A stretch of 64,000 nt of DNA, taken from contig NC_082606.1 of NCBI RefSeq assembly GCF_030936135.1, positions 7,558,755 through 7,622,754 of the forward strand, given 5' to 3'. Positions 1-19,900 of this stretch are shown here, piece after piece. Positions within the stretch are counted from its first letter, which is position 1; every line of letters starts with the position of its first letter. The translations under genes and the position numbers were made by a program. Below the pieces are notes generated by a model, which saw only the letters and a program-made list of their open reading frames with translations, was not told the DNA's origin and made no database searches. This DNA comes from Gavia stellata (Eukaryota; Chordata; Aves; Gaviiformes; Gaviidae).

Positions 1-5234
<5,234 letters not shown>

Positions 5235-5490
5235 TCACGGTGCGGGCGGGCGGCACCGCCTCCTCCTGCCCCCCGCGCCCGGCGGGGAGGGCGTGCTCCG
5301 CGGGGCAGCCGGGCGCGGGCGCTGCAGGGCGGCGGGCAGCCGCGGCGCATGGAGGAGGAGCTGCCCTGCCGCGCGGGGCGACCTGCGCGCCCCCGGCCGG
5401 AGGGCAGCGGCCGGCGGGCAGGGCACGGCGGGGCAGGGCGGGAGCGGGGCAGCCGCCGCCGCCGCCGCTTCCTCGCCCCGCTGAAGGCGC

Positions 5491-5519
5491 CGGGGGGGGC
5501 GGGGGGCTGCGGGGCTACG
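5491..5519 (+). repeat. G8/G6 run cluster in CpG island
   Basis: A short block has G-runs of 8, 6 and 4 bases separated by C or CTGC, between the ENTREP2 ATG and the larger purine tract. It is a second quadruplex candidate and a likely site of length variation. Confidence 0.55.
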
Positions 5520-5654
5520 GCGCGCAGCGCGCGGGGGCGGCTCGTCCGCCGGCGGGGCGGCCCCGGCCCAGCCCGGGCGCCGCTGGCTGGGCGCACGCAC
5601 GGGGAGAACCGGGGCCCCGCTCTCCGGTCGGCCGCAGCTCCCGTCTCTCCCGCG

Positions 5655-5700
5655 GAGGGAGGAGGGGAGGGGGAGAGGTAGGGAGGGGAAGGGGGAAGGG
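5655..5700 (+). repeat. G-rich purine tract, G-quadruplex candidate
   Basis: The plus strand is an almost unbroken G/A tract with at least seven runs of three or more G, interrupted by a single T. It lies about 440-480 bp upstream of the ENTREP2 ATG. Such tracts commonly form G-quadruplexes or triplexes in promoters. The G-rich strand is the template strand for ENTREP2. Confidence 0.7.
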
Positions 5701-7656
5701 TTGTTTACTGCCAATGGCGGGCGGAGGCAGCGGCAGCAGGATCAGCGGCGGCCGCCGGCGGCCCTGCGGGAGGAGCGGCGTGTGCGAGGCCAAGCACTGG
5801 GCGGCGGGGCCCGGCCCGGCCCCGCCCGCGGCGCCCCCAGCACCGAGCCGCGGCGTGCGGGAGGAGGCGGTAGCGTCCAGCGGTCTGCCTGCCTGCCTGC
5901 CGCCCGCCTCGGGGCCAAGCGCCTGCAGGAGCCATCTCTCGCCCCTGGGCTTTGTGCTGCAGGGCACCTGGCAGCCGGTGCCCCCGCGCGCTGCGCGTTA
6001 GCGTCCAGCGGTAGAGGAAGGGGAGAGTTATTTCTTAGTGGTATGCAAAAGGCAAAATACTCACGGTCATCTTAACGTATTCCCCCGCACACGCGCGAAC
6101 TACTTGCAGCAGCCTCGCGACCAGAAACGCGAAAGCCGCCAGAACGAGCCTCTATTTATGAAGACTTCCCGGTCCTGCTGCTGCTCAGGACAACAGAAGT
6201 CCATCAGGATAAGACTACCCACAACACCTGAAGCACATTTAAGAGCCACTTCTCTGCAGAAGGGAAATCACAGTGATAACCTATTGCCTGCAAAGACCTA
6301 GGCCTACCTCTGAAAAACACACCAACAGAACCCAAAACCAAGAACATCATCTCACTACACAGCAGTATAGTTTAGATAGTAAAACTATTCCAGGGTTAAT
6401 GTGTTTGTAGCACCGTAAGTGGCTAAAGCAGTGTAATTTCTTTTATACAGGAATTGATATGTGTAGTCTACAGACCTGTAATACTGGAATATTCATACCA
6501 AAAAAAAAATCTGAACCACCACAAGAAAACCAGGCTGAACTCTTTTGTTCATGAGGTCCTTTCACTTTTCTTTCAAGAACTCCTCTTTTCATAAAATAGT
6601 TTGTTTCCTGGGGAGGTGGTAGTGGGGAAGTGAACATTGACAGGAAGCCTCAAAGGATTGTCCCCTCTTTTTTCATACAGCATTCAGATATTTTACTGTA
6701 ACAGGGGGGAAAAAAAAGCTTGCCACTTTTAACTTAAATCGCTGTCTGAGCCACAAAACAGGTTAGGATAGCAGACAATAGTGCTGTCACCCCAACATGG
6801 CTAAAATACTGCTCCAGCACATGTGCAAGTAGTATTTTACTCAGATCCAAAAAGCACCTGACAAAACTCTACACTGAAGAAACACCTACTTTGCTATTCT
6901 AATGCAGAATAGCACTAAATTAATACTACTAGTAATCTAAAGAAGAACTAGCTTACAATGTCTTAGTTTCTCAGACTGGGCATGAGCAGAACAGGAGTCA
7001 GTTAGAAACAAAACACCCCCCCAAACACACACCCCCTTCACCCAATACTCAGCCTCAACTGATAACGCCTGAGTTGATTGCTGGCACAGCAGTGCTACAT
7101 CCCATCAGACAGCCCAGGTGGAACAGCTAGATGAAGGGGTGTGGAGATGTATGGTAATAGATCACACTGAATTTTTGTTCATACCAGTTCACACTAAGAT
7201 TAACTTCCACTTGTTTTTATCAAGTAGAGCTGTTTGCTATCCAACAATGGAAACATGACTTCGAAATACACCTTTCAAAGTCAAGGAAGAGTCTGTGTTA
7301 CAATATTCTGCCAAACAGAGAGAATGGGGCTAGCAAGAAGAAACAAAACAAAACCCAGAACCAAACCAAAACTGTGCAGTCTTCATGATCAAGCAGCTCA
7401 TTCCCCGACCAGCCAGACATGCTTAAGGCTATTCAACAGCAGGACAATTAGAAACCTTATAAAGAACAAATGCATTTAAACCTCTATCTGGGTGCTCTCA
7501 TTCAGAAGGAAGATGGCCTAGGGCTTGGGGAAATTAGGACACATTACACTGGGGTGTGAATTTACATCTTGCTAACTCCCTGGGCTGATATGATTGTATG
7601 CATTAACTACAAAGCGATTTACTTCCATTTCCAAGGACTTTCTAACTGGCAGATAC

Positions 7657-7663
7657 AAAAAAC

Positions 7664-7691
<28 letters not shown>
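7657..7691 (+). repeat. Poly-A tract
   Basis: A6-C-A28. It could be a simple repeat or the tail of an old retroposed copy, but the sequence to its left shows no recognisable source gene and no clear target-site duplication. Confidence 0.9.
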
Positions 7692-7694
<3 letters not shown>

Positions 7695-8069
7695 ACATTT
7701 GGGGGCAGTCCAGAGGAGGATCTGGGATGTCAAGTCCACATGCTGTCTGTGAACTTCACATGTGGGTAAGCTCTCAGGTAATCAGTGTGTGCTCTGCTTC
7801 CAATGTGGCAAAGTAAGGCTACCAGAGAACAACTATTTTGGCTTCCAGTAGGAATCCACAGGAGTTTAGATCACATCTTGTTCACTCCAATTTTCCAGAG
7901 CATTCAGGTGTAGATAGATGTTGCTCAAGATCTGAATTAGCTTTGGATCACTTCTTTGCTTTCTCTGAAGGCTCTCAATTGCTGGATTTGTTTGAGAATG
8001 ACTTGAGAGCAATTTGGGAAGTATTATTGTCCCTAACTTTAAATGAAGTTATTTTGCTGAAGAGTTTTG

Positions 8070-8089
8070 TTTTTTTTTTTTTTTTTTTT
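8070..8089 (+). repeat. Poly-T tract
   Basis: A run of 20 T, about 380 bp from the A28 tract and on the opposite strand in sense. Simple repeat. Confidence 0.9.
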
Positions 8090-11000
8090 AAATACTTGTT
8101 TTGGTATTTTTCAATGCTGTATCACTGACTGCAACTTCAAGTGGGATGCAGTACTGAAATTTCTTCCAGAACTCTTGTAACAAAAGCTTTGTAGTAGCCA
8201 TGTTTATATTTGAGCATTATAATATACTAATTTTTAATTTAACAAAAAATTGATCATTTCCTGAAGGCAGCCAGAGAGGCACTACCTATCAGGCCTTATT
8301 ATTAGTCTGTTAAAAAACATCAAAACTCAGAAGCCAGCAGGATAATGATTCCACTTCTGTGGTAATTGTCTCATTACTGTCAGTCTTTACTGGCTCCAAC
8401 CAGTTCAGAAAGCAGCTTCATCCTTCCTACTAGGAACTATAAACAGAAACTTCAATCCACCAATATTCTACCTTACTTTCAACTTTAGTGAATTTCATGC
8501 ATCTTTATTTCCACAATTGTTATTTGAAATTAAGGAAGCGACATTTTCAAGGATGACAGAAATGGAAAACGAGCAAAAAGAAGTAAATTCATAGTTACGG
8601 TAAGCCTCGCTTACCAATTAACATAGATAAAGAAACTGCTAAGAAGGTGCCCTACAGGGTATAGATACTTAAAATACATCCAAGGGCCCTGCCACTGTCA
8701 TTATACATAGCATGTCTCAAATTTGCATACTTTACATGATTTAGTTATTTTAAGCAGGTCTTCTCTCTCTTCATGTATTTACAGCTCTAAGGACTTAATA
8801 AGCACTAGCAATCCAGCTTGTCCCACACAGCGTACATCCTAAGGATGTAGTAGAAATTGGTCAAGTGAGGTGGTATCACCGCTGAAAAAAGTAAAATAGA
8901 TACATCTACACATACACACAAAATGAGAAAAACACACAAAATCCAAAATACCTCCTTCCACATCCAACCTTCATAATGCATCTTGATATCCGGACTTTAA
9001 GATAAAATATTTTTATTATTCTAATATTTAGCAAGTAATTTGTCAGCCATTCAGATGATGGGTCCTTCCAACACCAGCAGTAGTAATTCTTCTTCCTGGG
9101 TCTACCCTGTTCATTCCTCAGAGGGAATCAAGTATCAAGACCACAACAGCCAGGATGAATTCCAATGAAGTACACCATTATTTCTTGGCAGGTGTCTTAA
9201 AAATTAATTATCCTTTTCCATGACTAACAACACTTTGACCTGTTCTGAAAATAAGGCACTCCAACTCACTTTATCTCAGATTACCAGGAACCATACCCAA
9301 CATACCCAATTTTTACAGAAATAATGAAATTGTTTTATGGATGCAAGCACCTAAATAAAAAGTCTGTATCATTGGCAGAACTGAAAGGCAACATATTCTC
9401 ACAAGCCAACTTTTAAGCATGTAACGACATTCCATTTCAAATGCAACAGAAGCTGGTATTTCAGTAAATGAAAAACGAAAAGTTTGCATTTCCTCAACAC
9501 TCAGCAATCAATTTTCCTTAAGCTTATCTTCCAGAAAGTTGTGCTGGGCAGGGAGAGAAAGGAGGGCAAGACAGCAAATAAAGACTGCTTTATCTATATA
9601 CAACATTCAATTGTAATCAGCATCTTGCAGGAAGTATCCTGCTTTACCAGCTTTATAATTTGAAAAAAACCAAACCAAATCCTCCTAGCAGATACTAAAA
9701 TGTGTCAAAGACAGTGAAACAATACACGCAAGAGCCCACCAATATAAGAAAGGATCATAGGGTTAAGCCTGTAGACTTGTTTAACCCTTACAATGGCACT
9801 GCTATCTTTGGTGTTATTTTGCTTCCCGATGACTCAACATTTTCCTTAAAATTGGACAAGTCTCTTATAGACTTGTAGCTAAGCAATGAACCTCTAAAAA
9901 AAAAAAAAAATCATTTCCCCCCCTACTTTTCCCTACTTTTATACTAATGAAAGCATCCATTGTTTTTACATACAAGTTTTCACTTTGCAAATCATACATA
10001 AACATCACTACCAGTCCTATCTTTTACAGCATTTTTCCATGGAAGTGAATGACTGAAGAGTTTCACAAAGCACACTGATTCTGTGTACAGAAATGTTGTG
10101 AATAAAAACATACGAAGAATACCATGAAGATCAGCAGATTTTGATTAAGCCCTACTTGTGTGCGTGAAACATAAGTACCTATTTATGGAAGTTTTTTAGA
10201 AGGATATATTAAAATCAACAGCATCTGCCTCTCAATCATCAAGAGCCCTGTAATAAACCAATGCCTAGACAAAATCTGTTTCCAAGAGGTAACACGAATG
10301 AAGACGACTGTCGCGTCTCCCCTTGTAGGCTGCAAAACATTGCCCTTGATGGCATGATTGTGCACAGAGGAATGATTCTCCTGCTTGCCTGTTTAAGGAC
10401 TTGGAGTCATATGTGGATCCCTGAACTTTTCAGCTATATTCTGCACCATCTTGTACCTATGTATGTACCTAACCAGACAGTAGACCCGAAGGAGTTGATA
10501 AAGAGAAGTAACTGCCATTACATTACACCCATTATTATTGTTCTGCTTTCTCATGTTTTTTACACAGAGGATAATCACAGATTAGTTGGTTTTGCAAAAA
10601 TAGCATCCTTTAACAATATAATTTAAGCGTATATGAAACCATAGGATTTACTTCCATGTGTAAGCTAAAGGGGTTTTAAACAAGAAAACTTTGCAGACAA
10701 AAATGAAAGAAACCTCAATTTCTACACTTTAATCTGAAAAATAGTCTGGGTCTCTTCTTCAGAAATACCTAGCTTGGAATTACTTCCTCCATGTGATTGG
10801 CTGCCCTGAAGAATGTCCTGGAGTACTAAAGACACCACTGAAATCAAGACAATTGCCCTGCATTTTATGACTGCTTGAAAGTTGAAATTGGATACGTGTC
10901 TTGGATCTGAAAAGCAGGTTGCCCTGTGGTTTTACAAAAGGCAAGCTAGAACTCAGATCTAATTTTTTTGTTTGTTTGTTAAATGAGACAGATTTCTTTC

Positions 11001-14000
11001 CCAGATCACCCCTGGCCTGGCAGAAAATGTAATCACTCTGCAAAAATAAAAAGAAATTACATAAAATAAAGTACCACCTGGTATTTGCTGTTCAAGCATT
11101 AGCAAAAGTTAGCAAAACTATTCTTAATCAGGAGTTTGGTCTAAAGAAATTAAAACAATGAAAAATATATATCAATATCATACAAGAAGTTTTGGACAGA
11201 AGTTTTTTTGGTGCATTAAACCATGCCACTTTTCTTCTATAAAACTTTAAAATGCACAACACTTCTGTATATACATAACTGGTAGTAGTGATCAGATTCC
11301 TTACTGATCTCATTGCCAAGAGTAAAAAAACATGGTAATGTAGAATTACTACTTCATATTGTCTCTTAAAATGATTGGACTTTACAGGGCCAGAGTCTAT
11401 TGGATTATTTTCTGCTGTAGAAATTAAATAGCTAGAAGTCCCAAATAAAACTTAACATGATCACTTTTAATAGTGCACAATATCAACATTTCATTAAAAA
11501 TTACATCTGGGTTTTAGTGGCTTAGCTGAAGAACCATTTTCAGCATTTGCAAGTAGGTTTTTATTTCCTTTACCAAAAAAAAAGAGTTACATTTGATATA
11601 GAATATAAGTCAAAGACAGTTTGCTGAGAAAAACATCTCAAAACTTCTTATGATGATTCAAGAAAAAAAAGTGTCAAGAAATTAATTTGTTTGATTTACA
11701 GGCAAGTAATTTTAAGTGTTTAGAATGAAAAAAAGAAAGTCAATAGTCTGTCCCCTAATTATCTTGCTGAGATTGTGGATTTTCTTTGTGCAACTATTAG
11801 GTGGTCTCTCATAGTTTAAAACTAGATGAATTTGTCTATATGAACCTACAAATGAGGAAAAAATTGTGAGAAGATAGTGCTTTTCTTCAAGTTCTAAGAG
11901 CAAAATTTTGGCTTCAGGTTTTGTGTGTGTCGCAGTTTAAAAGGAAAGAAAAGAGAGCAGGGGGTGGGAAGGAAAAAAAAAGCGCAACTGTAAGCATAAA
12001 TCCTAGATCCATCAAGGCAGGGAAGAGTATAGGATCCAGAAGTGTCCTCGATAGCCTTGGGCATTAAGATGTAGAGAAGCACTGAACTGCAGAGCAAGTT
12101 ATGTTTTATGTAGATGCCTTATCTGTCATGGACACTGTGCAACCTGCTCTGTTTAGATGCGTTTGTTACATGTCATCTGTGCTAGTAGTAAGGTTGTCAT
12201 ATTTAAATAAAATGAGGACACCTAGAAGTTAGCTGCAGCCGATTTTTTTAATTGCGTATTGTAACCTTCCTGGGGAGGACAGAGGTGGCTAACAAGAAGT
12301 TCAAAGGGTGATACAAAATACTTGATGCAGAGGCTGAAATTTCTCATTCTAACTGCTTATTAGCCCAGACTCATCTAACTACCTTTAACAAGTTTTCATG
12401 CTACCCACAGAACTGCTAAATACTTTTAGTTTGATGCAGCATTTTGTGGGGGTTTTTTTCCCTTTAATACCTTTTACTCTGGAAGAATACTCCATTGCAT
12501 TGTTCAGAGCACACTTACAAGAACTTTGAGAAAGACTAATTTGCAACATAATGCTGCCTATATAACAAACATACATTGCAGAAATACTTAGGGATAAAAA
12601 AATGCCAAGTAAAAGCACTTGTGAAAGGCCAAATATTGGACAAGATTTGTCATACCACTGATGTTCAACATAGTGTCTCATGTATTACTGCGAATCTGAA
12701 AAAAGCCTTTCTTGTTTTAGATGATGATTTCTCTGAACATGTGTAGTTTTCATAGGAATTATAAAATATAAGTAACTTGACTGAAACCCCTGAGAATTAG
12801 ATTTCCTACCTTGGAAATAAGAAAACACTTTTCTTGAGCTTTCTTTGTAGTACTATCTAGTCTTCATCCAAGGATGGATGAATCATGGCTCAATCTCCCT
12901 GCTTGATGAGAGTCTGAACCAATACTTCTCCCACTTTCAGTCACACAATTTCAAAGGCAGGTGAGAAGAAGAAAAGTTTTTGTAACAGGGGTACAGTCCT
13001 TCAGCCATTCTTTTTAGAACTCTAAGGTTAGAGACTGCACTTTGAGAAGAATTATTTTTTGTTACATTAGGAATACAGATTTTTTTAAAACCCACTTCTG
13101 TTCAGAATATTGCATTGATCTGACTCACATCAGAACAAATAACAATTGCTTTAGCATAATTATATAAGACAACTCTACTGTGTAAATACCCATCATAAAA
13201 ACATCTAAGATCCACACTTCATCAGAATTTTTTAGTTGCCCTAAATTGAGAAAGGTTAAAAAACCCACTGCTCTGAAGGAAGTCAACCAGAAGCCTAATG
13301 TTTCCTTTGCTGCTGAGGATGACAAGTGGCCAAAGTAAAAAACTATGTAAGGATTGAATAATTTAGAGCAGAACACAGTTATTAATAAGACCCTTTCAAT
13401 CTCTTTTGAATTTTAATTATGTCAGCGTTTTTTATTCTTATGTTTCCTACTCCAATTTGCTATTTCTGTTTTAATTTTTTTTTCACTTGTGATAAAGGTT
13501 TAATTTTTAAGTCAAACTTTCATTACTGTTCATCTCTGTCCAGGCATCGCAGGGAAACTCTTTTTCTGACTTCAACATATTGGTTGGAAAGAAAAGTGTT
13601 TTCTGAGGTACAATAGAATATTATTTGTTTTAAACAGATATGTCTGAACAGAAGCTATTTCTTCCGAAATGCATCACCCATATAAAATATTCCATCTGAA
13701 CAAATTCCATGCTTCCCTGAGATATGTGGGATTCTTAAGCATTATACAGACTTTTTTTTAAATAGAATTTGGCAGAAATTATATATATTTACTACAAAAA
13801 GAAGTTGAGACATTCTTAATCTACACTTTCTGAAAAAATAGTCTTTTGGGAGAGATTATAAATATATAAATTATTTTTGCAGAAGTTATGAGTCATGTAC
13901 AGTTAATATTTAAAAAAGCCTTTATAAAACTGTTAGCCATATGTACTAAGAATCTTTAATCGTATTGTCATAAGTCTAAGTGGTTTATTTATGCACAAAA

Positions 14001-16465
14001 CTATAGTTTCCCATTCAGCATAAAAAATTAAGTACAGAATAAGTCAAGATGTTACATTTGTTCTGTGAAAAGCTAGTCTTAACTGTCTACTTAAAGTGGT
14101 ATAAAAATCCATTATATAATTTTTGACAGTGTTCTGAATGTTGGGTTTTTGTTTTTAAACAGCCTACAAAACTTTCTTCCCTCTTCAAAGTGCTTTTAAA
14201 ACACGGTATTCCTTCAACACAGATGTGTGGCACTCCTTAAAACAGGTTTTGTATGGTCAGAAAGTAAATGGCTAAATTTTTATCAGAATTAACACTCTTG
14301 CATTGGAAGGGGCAAAAAAAGGTCATGGGACTTATGATTCAGGAGATCTGTACTTTGGAAGGAACAGATCACTCCAAGCAGGACATCTAAAATACACATG
14401 CTTCCTTGTGGCCAAGTCAATGTGACAGACGCTGGCCACTCTAGCTGAAAACTATTATTTATGCATTTCGAAAGTTCTCTTACTGTTCTTACAAACTGTA
14501 AATCTTGTCTATTCAAATGATTGCACCTAGAACATTTCTAGAAAATGGTTTCCTCAAAAGGAAAATAGTTTTCTCTATAACTTCCAATACAGTGTTTCTT
14601 CCCTCTGAAAGACTGAAATTCTCAAGTTGTCTGCTTACACACCATATGATGACAGGTGGGAAGCATTTGTTCTTTTGAAAGGGATACTCTGCCTATATCT
14701 TTTCAAAAGCAGCTTACTGTTGGCCTTGGGGGGGCGGGCATCGATGTGGAATATCAGTGCATAATGAGCAGTGTACTTCGCCATCACTGCCTGGGAACAG
14801 TGCTGGCAGCATCCCTAGCCAGAGCGGCCTGGGGTCTCTAAAGAAGGCAGGTGGAGCTAAAGTCTCTCTTTGGTCTTGGTGGTGCCAAGATGAGAATTTT
14901 TTAATATGCTGAAGAATTCTATTCAATCACCAACCTGTTTTTCATTTTTTGATGTCTCAAAATGGAAATTTTTGTGGTGATAATTTAAAAAATACAAAAA
15001 AACCCCCTTACATATCCTTCTTAAATTGTGGTGGTTGTCAGAGACTAGTACAGGAAAATCTGGCAAAAACTATATAGGCAGGATGTAAGCCAAGGATATA
15101 AAGTGGTTTGGCAGAGAAAAATTCCCTGCAGAGTTTATAATAAAAACAGTAACACAAAAACATTAGAGAGGTGTACAGAAAAAGCAATTACACTAACACA
15201 GTATTAGTTACATGACAAGCTTTTAAAAAGCAGACTTAACTGCCAAAAATAATTAAGCAGATTGTCTTGCTGCCCTTCAAACAAAGGAATTTGTGAGAAA
15301 TTTCATTATGGCTTTCTGGTTCTTTCTCCAAGAACTAGCAAAATTAACAAGGTCAGCTTGAGTACAGCTAGGATTACTCTTCACCCAGTTTTTTAGCACA
15401 ATTCTGAATAGTTTTTTTTTTTTTTTAAATCTCTCTCTTGTTAAAGCATTTCTTCTGAAGGGGCCTTTTTACAGTTTGCCAGATTGTTCAGTGCCCTCTA
15501 TTTCACCCTGTAGCAATAAGCATTTCTCTTGCTGGCACCACCAGAGATAGAAAGGGCCAGATTTACCTCTCATTGAAACTGGTACAATTTCATATGCATC
15601 TTTAGCATTATACTGATGCAGCTGAAAAGACACTGGGGCCTGAGATACCAAGAGCAATTTGGAGGTAGTTATTCCATTATAGAGAATATGAGACTTAATT
15701 AGATTCTTATTTCAACTTTTTTCTGAATAGTCTAATTCTATGGGTAGGAGTATATGTTGTATTGCAGAATTGAATAATTCAGAAGGGAGTCCCTTAGGGG
15801 AACAGCTGTTGGCTAAACACTTAAGGAGAAACCAAGTTTAGTAAAGGCCTTTAAATTCCACACACACACACACCCCCAAGCCTATTTATCACTCAGTAGT
15901 TCAGAAGATTTTGTTTAAATTAAGGACCAGCTAATCCCACCCGTCCCCCATCAGACTACTGCCTGAACACAGTTTCTGGTGCAGTAACTGTTTCTGAGCA
16001 GTCTTGGGCTGAGACTTTGCACATTGGTGCAAACTTGTTAACGTTTTTGGCTGCTTTCTGGTTTTTACAGATCCATTTCTTCCAAAAACAAAACAGCTCT
16101 TATGCTGAAGGAACAAAGGTAGCCAAAGCCAGAGAGAAGTCAGCATGCAAATTTCCATTTGTTATGCATATAACAGTAATACAATAGTTTAGTGAACAAT
16201 TCCAGAATTGTGCATTTGCTGTTTGCAGAAGAGCTACCTTTTAAACAGGTTCTCTAAACAGACCTCTTAGATGTTGCAGGCTTACACAAAGTTGGAATAT
16301 TATCTCAAATAATGTGTAGCTACTATAAAAGGAGGTAATACAACACCCTATAGTGCTTCTTAAATGATATACAGTACAGACAAATATTTCATTGCAATCC
16401 CTGAAGAACCTGGAATGGAATGACATAGCAGTGAAGATGAGGCATATTTGCCTATTGCAGATTTA

Positions 16466-16506
16466 TCAGAGATAAACTTATCTCTGACCAAGGACCAAAT
16501 TTGGTC
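16466..16506. repeat. Two adjacent perfect palindromes
   Basis: At 16466-16487, TCAGAGATAA and TTATCTCTGA flank 2 bp. At 16493-16506, GACCAAATTTGGTC is a 14-bp perfect palindrome. They are separated by 5 bp in otherwise ordinary AT-rich intergenic DNA. Confidence 0.75.
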
Positions 16507-16945
16507 TTATTTTTACAGATAACAAAACACTACGATAAGACTGAGCCTTCAGAAGCTGTACAACAGCATCCTGGAATCTCATGAATAATTTTTTGCCCAA
16601 ATGACATTTTACTTTAATGAAAAAGATGAAAGAAATCTTACTTCTCTGCTAATATGTCACTTATTTGTATATGCATTCTCAGAAGATTATATATAGTATG
16701 AACAGAATTTTGTATGTGAGAAACATTGTCCTTGAATGCATCAATGTACACCTTATCCTCTCAGTACTGTATTCTTTTTAGCTTTTTAAAATAAGAACAT
16801 TTTTAAAATTTGCTAATAATTCAGTCAGTCCTTCTACAAATACAGTGTTTAATATAATGAAACCTAAAAAAATAGAAAAAAATCAATTGCTTTGAGAGGT
16901 AGACATCATGAATTCACTAGTGTTTTAGAAAAGTCAACACTTAAT

Positions 16946-16996
16946 AATTGTTATTTGGACAATATGAATTGTTCACATTGGACAATTAAACAATTC
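16946..16996. promoter_or_regulatory. SOX-like motif cluster (candidate enhancer)
   Basis: In 51 bp there are five ACAAT/ATTGT cores: AATTGTT at 16946 and 16967, TTGGACAAT at 16955 and 16978, and AAACAATTC at 16988. The two TTGGACAAT copies are 23 bp apart. The motif type is that of SOX HMG factors. Function is inference only. Confidence 0.25.
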
Positions 16997-19900
16997 TTCT
17001 AATCCATTTGCGTACAAATGTGCATTTTTAATGACCAGTTTGTTAGGTTTAGTAATGTCAAAGTGTTCTGACTATCCAATTAAACTAAATTACTGCTTAA
17101 GACAGCCATGTGCTAGGCACATTTTTCACATAAAAGTGTTCGTTAGTGTGATTTGTCCTTACAATTACAGCAACCTACTCAACCAACATAGGCAATACAG
17201 GGGTTAATTAACAATTTTAAGCAAAAGAATGGAATGATTGGGTAATTTATAAAAATTAACCCATCACATGCATGATCATAACTTTCTTCCTTGAAGCTGG
17301 GGGAAGATGTGAGGGCCAGTCACAGCACCAGTTGAGTTGAGTAGGGTTGTTTTTTGGATATCTACTAATGTTAATTCCCATGAATCAAAGCAACTAGGTG
17401 TCTCCAGAAGGACAAATATATATATATATATAATTGTGCTAAACATGCACCCATTGCTTCCATAGAAGACGTGAACCTGGTTTTAGTCTTCAGACTAGTG
17501 AAATGTATGATGCCCTCACATTACTTATTTAACTCAAGAGATACTGTAGTAAGTTTGCAAGAACAGTTCCATTGGATAGACTATATCACAAAATGGTTAC
17601 ATATGAAAATACCTCTGTTTTTTCATTTTGCTCCATTTGGAGTTGAAGCCATTCAAGAGGGCATATGCAGGAACACGCCTGAAGAGTTTTATAGCAAATA
17701 CATGCTTGAACTTTGAAAGACAAAACCCCCTACTATTCAGCAATAACGATTCTGTGTTAGCAACGTCACAGTCTCTAACCATTACCAGGGTGAAATGTTA
17801 CTGAGGTTGGAAAAGTAACTTTGTAAGCTTCGGTAATTTAGAAACAATGAAAAAAATCTGCTGTCCTGCTTGTGTTTCTTACCCTACATGAGTTCTTACA
17901 ACATTAGCCATTCATACAGAGTTCTGAAGGCTACTGGTACTTATCAAGCCTTCTTTTTCTTTAGTAATGTTTTGCATTAACAGCTAGAGAGGATTACCTA
18001 CCTTTTTGAAAGTAATCCCTTTGATTTACATCGGGCTTGCAGACACTGCAATGAGGTAGGTACATTCCCAGGCATTCTGCTGCACGGGGTCACTACACTC
18101 AGCGTCCGAGGAAGATCAGGCCCTACACACTTCCTGGGAGTTGAGGCTACCCCTAAGTTTTAGGGGGGTTTTGTTTCTTTTTAAGAAAAGCATTTACTTT
18201 AAGTGTTCTGCTGCTATTAAAGATAAGGGACTTATTTACTTTTGATGTAGAGATAGAAGCTGATAGAATAACATATTGTTCACATAAGACAGGACTAAAA
18301 TAAACACACCCTGAAACATAATTGTTAAATAACCTTTCCAATGTGATCTATGCAACTAAAGGAGAATTATAGTCCCCCATTCACTCTCCCATATAAAATT
18401 ATTGGAACAATACATCATTTTTAATGAGAATTTATAGCAGTCTAATTTTTTCTTATCTCCATTATATTACTAGTTATTTTGTTTTCTGCTGTGTATGTAC
18501 ATATATAAACAAACTTTTTTTTATATTTATATTTTCAGATGATTGTTGATAGTTAAGTATAGAATTAGCACATAGCCTAGACCTTTGCAGAAATTGCCTA
18601 CAAGCCTCAGGTGCTATCCTACAGAAGAATAAGCTCTAAATTAAACTAAAAATCCATATTGGAGTTGCACTGTTGGAGAGCCAAAATTTATCCAAAATAG
18701 ACGCCTACTCCATGTAATTCAGGACTTGAGTAAGCCCCATAGTCTATTCCCTTGATTTTCAGACTGCAAAGGGAAGGATGTATGGCAGGGTACTCTCAAA
18801 GAACCTACCACATTTTTTTTTTTTTCTTTTTTCCCCTCTCCAGAAACCCATTAAAACTTGCTTTTTTGATCGAAGTTTAGGAGAATATTTTAATTTGTTC
18901 TTAAAAAATGCTAGGATTTAAAGAACTAGAGAACTGTGACTGAACAAGCCTTCCAGTATTTTATTTTAGTTTAACAAATGCTTCACCTTGCCCACTTCAT
19001 TTCCTGAAGAGTGTTTCGCTAGTTCTGCCTGGAAAACAAGAGCAGAATGCACACTGCAAAAACGACAAAAAGAATCCAAGTGAAAATATTATGGCTTATA
19101 TTTGTTAAACACTTTTGTTCTTCGTACGTCTACACAAACTTCAGATAACTCTGTTCTTTGAACTCTCATTCAAATTGAGATGGCTCAGCTAGCCTTAAAA
19201 TGAGGAAAATATACAACAGGAGAATAGTAACAAACAGCATGCTTTTTGCTACAGCAGTATTCAAGATCTAGTATAGCTAACAGTGCTATAGTAGCGAGCC
19301 TGCCCGTCTGCATATTGAAGCCCCACTCCAAGGGGTTTTATTCTAAACACTTCAGAAACATCTTTCTACAGACCTTCACAGGGGAATTATCTGATATATT
19401 TTGAGAAACAAAACACCCACAACACTCAGGGCTCACCACAAATTATAAATTTGGATGTATTTAGTTATATAACAAGAAAAATCCTATATTTCAACAGTTT
19501 TATTCTTCCTCCCGCTCTAATATTTTCAATCCCATTCCTGTCTTTACTCTTATGTGTGATAATTTTGGTAGGTGTAGCAAATGAAAAAAAGCAGAATTAC
19601 TTGGGGTTTTCCTGTTCAAAATGAGAGCCTAATCTAATACTGTTAATAGTGCACAGAACTTCCCTAAAAACAAGACAGAAGAAATCAAACAGCACTTCAC
19701 ATTTAAAAGTAATAAAAAAGAACTGTCCCTGCTGCATGCATATTGATGCACAATTTTATGCCAGATCAAATAAAATTCTTTCATGCAAGGATTTTTCCTC
19801 TAACCCTTTCTGGTTTTTAATATTATTTTCCTCAGTTTTCTTCAAGCATATTTTCAGTTTCCGTTATTTTCTAAGTCTGTATTTCTTTCAGTACTAGTCA

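Noticed and set aside
7500..7691. A28 tract considered as the tail of a processed pseudogene.
   Set aside because: No recognisable coding sequence or target-site duplication next to it.
10261..10626. A 121-codon plus-strand ORF.
   Set aside because: No recognisable motif, AT-rich composition like its flanks, and no acceptor or promoter signal.
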